Origin: Negativicutes bacterium
GTDB taxonomy: Bacteria > Bacillota_C > Negativicutes > Sporomusales_B > JARLHX01
NCBI GenBank assembly: GCA_031292015.1
Contig: JARLHY010000177.1
Span: 1 to 47,582 of the forward strand
Length of the DNA stretch: 47,582 nt
Direction: 5' to 3'
Of the stretch, positions 43,086 through 47,582 are shown one piece after another. The notes under the pieces are model-generated. The model was not told where the DNA came from, did not search any database, and worked only from the letters and a program-made list of their open reading frames with translations. A program made the position numbers and the translations under genes. Each line of letters starts with the position of its first letter. The first letter of the stretch is position 1.

Positions 43086-44414
43086 TTGAAGGCCGGATTT
43101 ATCAGTCTTGGCTGCGCCAAAAATTTGGTTGACAGCGAAATCATGCTTGGCATGCTGTCCGCCGCAGGCATCGACATCACCGACGATCCTGCGACAGCTG
43201 ACGTGCTGATTATCAACACCTGCAGTTTCATCGACTCCGCCAAGGACGAGTCCATTGCCACCATCCTCCAGATGGCGGAATATAAAAAACAGGGTAACTG
43301 CCGGGGGGTGATCGTGGCCGGCTGCCTGTCCCAGCGCTATCAGCAGGAACTGCTGGACGAACTGCCGGAAATCGACGCCGTTGTCGGCACTGGTGCATGG
43401 CACCGCATCACCGAGGCGGTTGAGACCGTCCTCGCCGGACGGCGGGCGCTGTTCATCGGCGCGAACGACACCCTCTATGACGAAACCATGCCAAGAATCA
43501 AAACCACCCCGGTTTACAGCAGCTACGTCAAGATCGCCGACGGCTGCAGCAACCGCTGCTCCTACTGCGTCATCCCCGACATCCGAGGAAGCTTTCGCAG
43601 CCGGAACATGGAGTCGGTGGTCAAAGAAGTCGAAATGCTGGCGGCTCAGGGCGTCAAGGAGATCAACCTCATCGCCCAGGATACCACGAGCTACGGACGC
43701 GACCTGTACGGCACGCCGCAGCTGGCCGCACTGCTGCGGCGTCTGGTTCCCATCGAAGGCATCGTCTGGATCCGTCTCTTATACTGTTACCCGAACTTCT
43801 TCACCGACGAACTCATCCAGCTCATCGCCAGCGAACCGAAGATCTGCAATTATATCGACCTGCCCCTGCAGCATGCCCACGACGACATCCTCAAGGCCAT
43901 GCACCGGAAAGACAGCCGGGCCGATATCGAAAAGCTGCTGGGCAAGATCCGCGCCGCCATCCCCGATGTGGCCATCCGCACATCCTTCATTGTTGGCTTT
44001 CCGGGGGAAAGGGAGGAGCACTTCGCCGCCCTGCAGGAGTTTGCCGCCAGCCAAAAATTCGATCATGTCGGCGTCTTCACCTATTCCCGCGAAGACGGAA
44101 CCCCTGCCGCCGCCTTGCCGGATCAGATAACCGACGAAGTGAAACAGGAACGCTTTCACAGCCTGATGGCCCTCCAGGCGGGGATTTCCGAAGAGCGCAA
44201 CACCGAACACGAAGGCCGGGTGCTTGATCTGCTGATTGAAGGCACCAGCGACAGCGATCAGGGCGAAATCCTGCTCGGTCGCTCCTACCGGGAAGCCCCT
44301 GACGTCGACGGACGGGTCTTTGTCGAAAATGCCGGTGACGTCCCCAGCGGCAGTTTTCTCACCGTCAAGATCATTCAAGGTTTTACCTACGACCTACTGG
44401 CCGAAAAAGTCTAA
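43086..44414 (+). CDS. rimO: Ribosomal protein S12 methylthiotransferase
   Basis: RimO adds a methylthio group to an aspartate of ribosomal protein S12. The 442-residue product has an N-terminal UPF0004 domain (ISLGCAKNLVDSEIMLG, NTCSFIDSAKDES with cluster cysteines, AGCLSQRY) and a radical SAM core with CSNRCSYCVIP near residues 154-164. A C-terminal TRAM domain follows. SLGCAKNLVDSE distinguishes RimO from MiaB. TTG 43086 stands after GGAAGGTG with 5 bp spacing. A terminator follows, so cinA is separately expressed. Confidence 0.96.
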   Translation: MKAGFISLGCAKNLVDSEIMLGMLSAAGIDITDDPATADVLIINTCSFIDSAKDESIATILQMAEYKKQGNCRGVIVAGCLSQRYQQELLDELPEIDAVVGTGAWHRITEAVETVLAGRRALFIGANDTLYDETMPRIKTTPVYSSYVKIADGCSNRCSYCVIPDIRGSFRSRNMESVVKEVEMLAAQGVKEINLIAQDTTSYGRDLYGTPQLAALLRRLVPIEGIVWIRLLYCYPNFFTDELIQLIASEPKICNYIDLPLQHAHDDILKAMHRKDSRADIEKLLGKIRAAIPDVAIRTSFIVGFPGEREEHFAALQEFAASQKFDHVGVFTYSREDGTPAAALPDQITDEVKQERFHSLMALQAGISEERNTEHEGRVLDLLIEGTSDSDQGEILLGRSYREAPDVDGRVFVENAGDVPSGSFLTVKIIQGFTYDLLAEKV

Positions 44415-44441
44415 GTTCCAAAATACTGCTGATGCATCTTG

Positions 44442-44475
44442 GACTTCGCTGGCCCTGTCAGCGAAGTCTGTTTTT
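44442..44475 (+). terminator. Terminator after rimO
   Basis: GACTTCGCTG (44442-44451) pairs with CAGCGAAGTC (44459-44468), followed by TGTTTTT. Confidence 0.9.
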
Positions 44476-44507
44476 CGGCCAATAAAACGGATTTACCGCA
44501 AAAACTA

Positions 44508-44536
44508 TTGCCCATCATAGAAAAATTTAGTAAAAT
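44508..44536 (+). promoter_or_regulatory. Promoter of cinA
   Basis: TTGCCC (44508-44513), 17 bp, TAAAAT (44531-44536), 29 bp before the start codon. Confidence 0.65.
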
Positions 44537-44565
44537 GTCCACGAATGATCTTGGGAGGGATAATC

Positions 44566-45807
44566 ATGATCATCGAAATTGTCAGCACAGGCACCGAACT
44601 CCTTCTCGGGCAGATCGTCAATACTAACTCCTCGTATTTGGCCCGCAAGCTGAATGAACTTGGCTTTGACGTTTTGTTTCAATCCACGGTAGGGGATAAT
44701 CGCGACCGCATGGCTCAGGTTTTATCTACGGCTCTCGCCCGGGCCGACATTATAGTCACCACCGGCGGACTCGGCCCGACCCAGGGGGATATCACCAAAG
44801 AGGTGACAGCCAATCTTCTTGGAAAGACCATGTATCTGCACGAGCCAAGCCTGAAGAGCATCAAATGTTTCTTCGCCGCCCGCCAGATCGCCATGACCGG
44901 CAACAATCAGCGCCAGGCGATGATCCCCGAAGGCGCCATCGTTCTGGACAACGACCGTGGCACCGCCCCGGGAGTCATCATCGAGACCGACAATAACACC
45001 GTCATTCACCTGCCTGGGCCCCCCGTCGAGATGGAAGGCATGTTCGAAAAGTCGGTCGCACCTTATCTGCGCAGCCGGTTTGGTGTTCAGGGAATTATCT
45101 TTTCCAAGGTACTTCGCAGCTATGGTATCGGCGAATCCACCCTGGAGGAAGAAATCAAGGATCTGATCAAGAGTCAGGGCAATCCTACCATCGCCCTCTT
45201 GGCCCGCAGCGGCGAAATCCATGTCCGCCTCACCGCCAAAGCAGCCTCGGGCGAAGAGGCGCAAAGCCTGATCGCCGGCCTGGAGCAGCAGATCCGCGGC
45301 CGGATCGGCCAGTATGTCTTCGGCACCGACGACGAAACCCTCGAACAGGTTGTGGGAGAACTGCTGACAGCCAAGCAGCTGACCGTCTCTTTCGCCGAAT
45401 CCTGCACCGGCGGTTTTGTCTCCCACAAGATCACCGATATTCCCGGCAGCTCCGCATATCTGACAGGATCGGTGATATGCTACAGTAATGACAGCAAGAT
45501 TTCTGCCGTCGGCGTCCCTGCCGCCACCATCGAAAGCCGCGGGGCGGTCAGCCCCGAGACCGCCAAAGCCATGGCTGAAGGCATCCGTCAGCGGCTGGCA
45601 AGCGACATCGGCGTCGGGATCACCGGTATCGCCGGCCCCGGCGGCGCGGTTCCCGGCAAACCTGTAGGCCTCGTGTATATCGCCGTCGCCGGCAGCGGAG
45701 GCGTCCAGTGCCACCAGCACAATTTCACCGGCCAGCGCGGCAGCATCAAACTTCGGGCCGCCCTCGCCGCCCTCAATCATCTCAGACAATACATAACTGC
45801 ATTATAG
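44566..45807 (+). CDS. cinA: CinA competence/damage-inducible protein, NMN amidohydrolase type
   Basis: The 413-residue product joins an N-terminal MoCF-like domain (IVSTGTELLLGQIVNTNSSYLA, TTGGLGPTQGDITKE) with a C-terminal PncC domain (FAESCTGGFVSHKITDIPGSS, GITGIAGPGG, KPVGLVYIAVA). Such proteins remove pyrophosphate from ADP-ribose-like nucleotides and deamidate nicotinamide mononucleotide, recycling pyridine nucleotides. ATG 44566 has GGGAGGG 7 bp upstream; 44545 in frame lacks a site. The helicase follows 11 bp after the stop, where many Firmicutes have recA. Confidence 0.95.
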   Translation: MIIEIVSTGTELLLGQIVNTNSSYLARKLNELGFDVLFQSTVGDNRDRMAQVLSTALARADIIVTTGGLGPTQGDITKEVTANLLGKTMYLHEPSLKSIKCFFAARQIAMTGNNQRQAMIPEGAIVLDNDRGTAPGVIIETDNNTVIHLPGPPVEMEGMFEKSVAPYLRSRFGVQGIIFSKVLRSYGIGESTLEEEIKDLIKSQGNPTIALLARSGEIHVRLTAKAASGEEAQSLIAGLEQQIRGRIGQYVFGTDDETLEQVVGELLTAKQLTVSFAESCTGGFVSHKITDIPGSSAYLTGSVICYSNDSKISAVGVPAATIESRGAVSPETAKAMAEGIRQRLASDIGVGITGIAGPGGAVPGKPVGLVYIAVAGSGGVQCHQHNFTGQRGSIKLRAALAALNHLRQYITAL

Positions 45808-45818
45808 GAGGAACATCT

Positions 45819-47402
45819 TTGAAAACAACATCAACCAGCGGCTTTTTCGGTGAACTCGAGCTCAGCAAGAAAATCCTTTCCGCCATTGCCGAAATGGGCT
45901 TTGAAGAACCATCACCGATCCAGGCCCAGACGATCCCTGTCCTCATGGAAGGGCACGACGTCATCGGTCAGGCCCAAACCGGCACAGGCAAGACGGCCGC
46001 CTTCGGCATTCCTATCATGGAACACATCACCGAAGCCCGTCACGTTCAGGCGTTGGTCCTGACACCGACCCGCGAGCTTGCCATTCAGGTCTCGGAAGAA
46101 CTGGCCAAAATCGGCAAATTCAAACGGATCAAAACCCTGCCTGTTTACGGCGGGCAAGCCATCGACCGCCAGATCCGGGCTCTGCATTTCGGCGTCCAGG
46201 TGGTCATCGGTACCCCGGGCCGTCTGCTGGACCACATCCGCCGCAACACCATCAAACTGAATAACGTTAAAACCCTGGTCCTGGATGAAGCCGACGAAAT
46301 GCTGGACATGGGTTTCATCGACGACATCGAGACCATATTGAAGAGTGTGCCCACCGAACGGCAGACTATGCTGTTCTCGGCCACCATGCCCATGCAGATC
46401 AGGTCACTGGCCAACAGGTACATGACCTCGCCGGTTCAGATCACCATCAGCAAAGAGCAGGTGACCGTACCTCTGACCGACCAGTACTACTACGAAACCA
46501 GGGACAAACTGGACGGCCTGTGCCGGGTGCTTGACGCCGAAACCAATGACAAGGCCATCATCTTCTGCCGCACCAAACGGGGCGTGGATGAACTGGTAGC
46601 CTCGCTCCAGCCCAGAGGTTTCGCAGCCGAGGGCCTGCACGGCGACCTCAGTCAGGCCCAGCGGGACCGGGTAATGAAGAAATTCCGCGAAGGCCAGCTG
46701 GAAATCCTGGTGGCCACCGATGTCGCCGCCAGGGGCCTTGACATCGAAAGCGTTACCCATGTCATCAACTACGATATTCCCCAGGACCCGGAATCGTACG
46801 TGCACCGTATCGGCCGTACCGGTAGAGCCGGCCGCAAAGGAATCGCCATCACCTTTATTCAACCGAAGGAATTTCGTCAGCTCAAACTCATCGAAAAAGA
46901 AATTAAGACCCGCATCATCCGCGGCCAGCTGCCTTCGTCGGCCGACATCCTGGAACGGCAGCGGGAAGTTCTCAAAACCAGGCTCGCTCATACCATCGAT
47001 CAGGGCAACTTCGCGGACTATCACGACATCGTGGCCGACCTTGTCGCCGACTACGACTCCATCGACATCGCCGCCGCGGCGCTGAAACTCTTCCAGGAAG
47101 GCTACAAAGAAAAACAAGACGAAAAATCGCCGTCCTTCAACCAGACCGGCGCTGAAAAAGGCATGGTCCGCCTGTTTGTCAATATCGGCAAAGCCCAGAA
47201 AATCCGTCCGGAAGACATTGTCCGCACATTTGCCGAAGAAGCCGGCATCACCGGCAGCGTCATCGGGGCCATCAAGATCTTCGAAAAGTTTACCTTTGTC
47301 GAAGTTCCCGACGACGTGGCCGAGCGGGTCGTATCCGCCATGCACAAAAACGTCCTCAAGGGCTTCAAGATCAACGTCGAACCGGCCAAAGGCCGCAGCT
47401 GA
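45819..47402 (+). CDS. DEAD-box RNA helicase, CshA/DeaD type
   Basis: The 527-residue product has the full DEAD-box set. The Q motif is in FEEPSPIQAQTIP, motif I is AQTGTGKT (about residue 52), Ia is PTRELAIQ, II is LDEADEM (about residue 154), III is SAT, V is ATDVAARGLDIE and VI is HRIGRTGRAGRKG. A C-terminal DbpA/CsdA-type RNA-binding domain begins MVRLFVNIGKAQKIRPEDIV. Such helicases unwind RNA in ribosome assembly and mRNA decay, often with RNase J and PNPase. TTG 45819 follows AGGAGG by 6 bp; the longer frame to 45708 lies inside cinA. Confidence 0.95.
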   Translation: MKTTSTSGFFGELELSKKILSAIAEMGFEEPSPIQAQTIPVLMEGHDVIGQAQTGTGKTAAFGIPIMEHITEARHVQALVLTPTRELAIQVSEELAKIGKFKRIKTLPVYGGQAIDRQIRALHFGVQVVIGTPGRLLDHIRRNTIKLNNVKTLVLDEADEMLDMGFIDDIETILKSVPTERQTMLFSATMPMQIRSLANRYMTSPVQITISKEQVTVPLTDQYYYETRDKLDGLCRVLDAETNDKAIIFCRTKRGVDELVASLQPRGFAAEGLHGDLSQAQRDRVMKKFREGQLEILVATDVAARGLDIESVTHVINYDIPQDPESYVHRIGRTGRAGRKGIAITFIQPKEFRQLKLIEKEIKTRIIRGQLPSSADILERQREVLKTRLAHTIDQGNFADYHDIVADLVADYDSIDIAAAALKLFQEGYKEKQDEKSPSFNQTGAEKGMVRLFVNIGKAQKIRPEDIVRTFAEEAGITGSVIGAIKIFEKFTFVEVPDDVAERVVSAMHKNVLKGFKINVEPAKGRS

Positions 47403-47417
47403 TACCGTTAAATACTT

Positions 47418-47445
47418 AAAAGGAGGGCAAAAGCCCTCCTTTTTT
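47418..47445 (+). terminator. Terminator after the DEAD-box gene
   Basis: AAAAGGAGGGC (47418-47428), AAAA loop, GCCCTCCTTTT (47433-47443), then more T. Confidence 0.95.
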
Positions 47446-47462
47446 CTTGCGTCAGCGAATAC

Positions 47463-47479
47463 CCCCCGCTATGCGGGGG
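47463..47479. repeat. GC hairpin at the right edge, possibly an IS200/IS605-type end
   Basis: CCCCCGC (47463-47469), TAT loop, GCGGGGG (47473-47479), not followed by a T run. Short subterminal hairpins of this kind occur at ends of IS200/IS605 elements and in REP sequences. The window ends too soon to decide. Confidence 0.3.
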
Positions 47480-47502
47480 AGTTCAAAAAAGGCGGAGCCG
47501 TT

Positions 47503-47582
47503 GTGGTAGAAAAGTACACTATGCATTCAGGAAAAAATGAAATTCTATATGTCTCGGCTGAGCGTGGTTCCCAGCCGAAAGA
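47503..47582 (+). CDS. Start of an unidentified ORF (3' end outside the window)
   Basis: GTG 47503 follows GGAG by 5 bp and opens a frame that stays clear to the window end. It starts VVEKYTMHSGKNEILYVSAE and continues RGSQPK. No family is recognised from 26 residues. Confidence 0.35.
   Translation, partial: MVEKYTMHSGKNEILYVSAERGSQPK

Noticed and set aside
44722..45789. Minus-strand open frame of 355 codons opposite cinA
   Set aside because: Antisense to a well-supported gene, low-complexity Ala/Gly/Asp-rich product, no start signals.

Overview
The window is a GC-rich stretch from an endospore-forming Firmicute. Support for this is a complete GerA-type germinant receptor operon, TepA, YlzJ, a YlxY-type deacetylase, a YmxH-type PRC-barrel protein and SpoIIIE/FtsK. 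The gene order follows the Bacillus subtilis infB-rbfA-truB-ribC-rpsO-pnpA-ylxY-mlpA-ymxH-(spoVF)-asd-dapG-dapA-rnjB-tepA-ylzJ-spoIIIE-ymfM-cinA backbone, interrupted by accessory genes. The overall style fits Negativicutes (Sporomusaceae-like) or a related Clostridia line. That placement is inference, not shown by any marker here.

Layout. (1) 1-8.3 kb: translation and RNA metabolism (infB with a repeat-rich N-terminus, rbfA, nrnA, truB, ribF, then rpsO and pnp, each with structured leaders or terminators). (2) 8.3-16.9 kb: an accessory and envelope stretch, holding a VOC/glyoxalase gene behind a sigma-54-like promoter, a YlxY-like deacetylase, an exported GH18 plus amidase pair, an M16 peptidase with dut, a divergent BASS transporter, ymxH and a YflT-like stress protein. 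(3) 16.9-21.3 kb: lysine biosynthesis operon dapB-asd-dapG-dapA behind a lysine riboswitch with a transcription attenuator. spoVFA/spoVFB, which sit here in B. subtilis, are absent. (4) 21.3-24.6 kb: rnjB, a 127-bp palindromic element between twin terminators, tepA-ylzJ. (5) 24.6-31.4 kb: an orphan sensor kinase and a gerA-gerB-gerC operon followed by a tiny two-TM protein resembling the D subunits of some germinant receptors. (6) 31.4-33.2 kb: an island of five very small genes with separate promoters and terminators, including a single-copy YegP-like protein and what looks like a catalytically dead minimal nucleotidyltransferase. (7) 33.2-47.6 kb: HD-GYP phosphodiesterase, spoIIIE/ftsK, mnmH, rodZ, ygiQ, small membrane and beta-rich proteins, an orphan substrate-binding protein, rimO, cinA and a DEAD-box helicase. 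The right edge carries a compact GC hairpin and the start of an unidentified ORF.

How the genes fit together. Most are housekeeping genes in conserved order. The dap operon supplies diaminopimelate for peptidoglycan and, through dihydrodipicolinate, the precursor of spore dipicolinate. YlxY, the GH18 and amidase proteins, TepA, SpoIIIE and the Ger proteins belong or may belong to spore wall formation and germination. The less explained parts are the small-gene island (31.5-33.2 kb), the palindromic element (23.2-23.35 kb), the sigma-54-like promoter (8.39 kb), the possible orphan sRNA between dut and the BASS gene, and the right-edge hairpin. Starts were chosen by ribosome-binding-site spacing, so several GTG/TTG starts differ from the longest open frames. 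No database search was possible, so family names rest on motifs and context.
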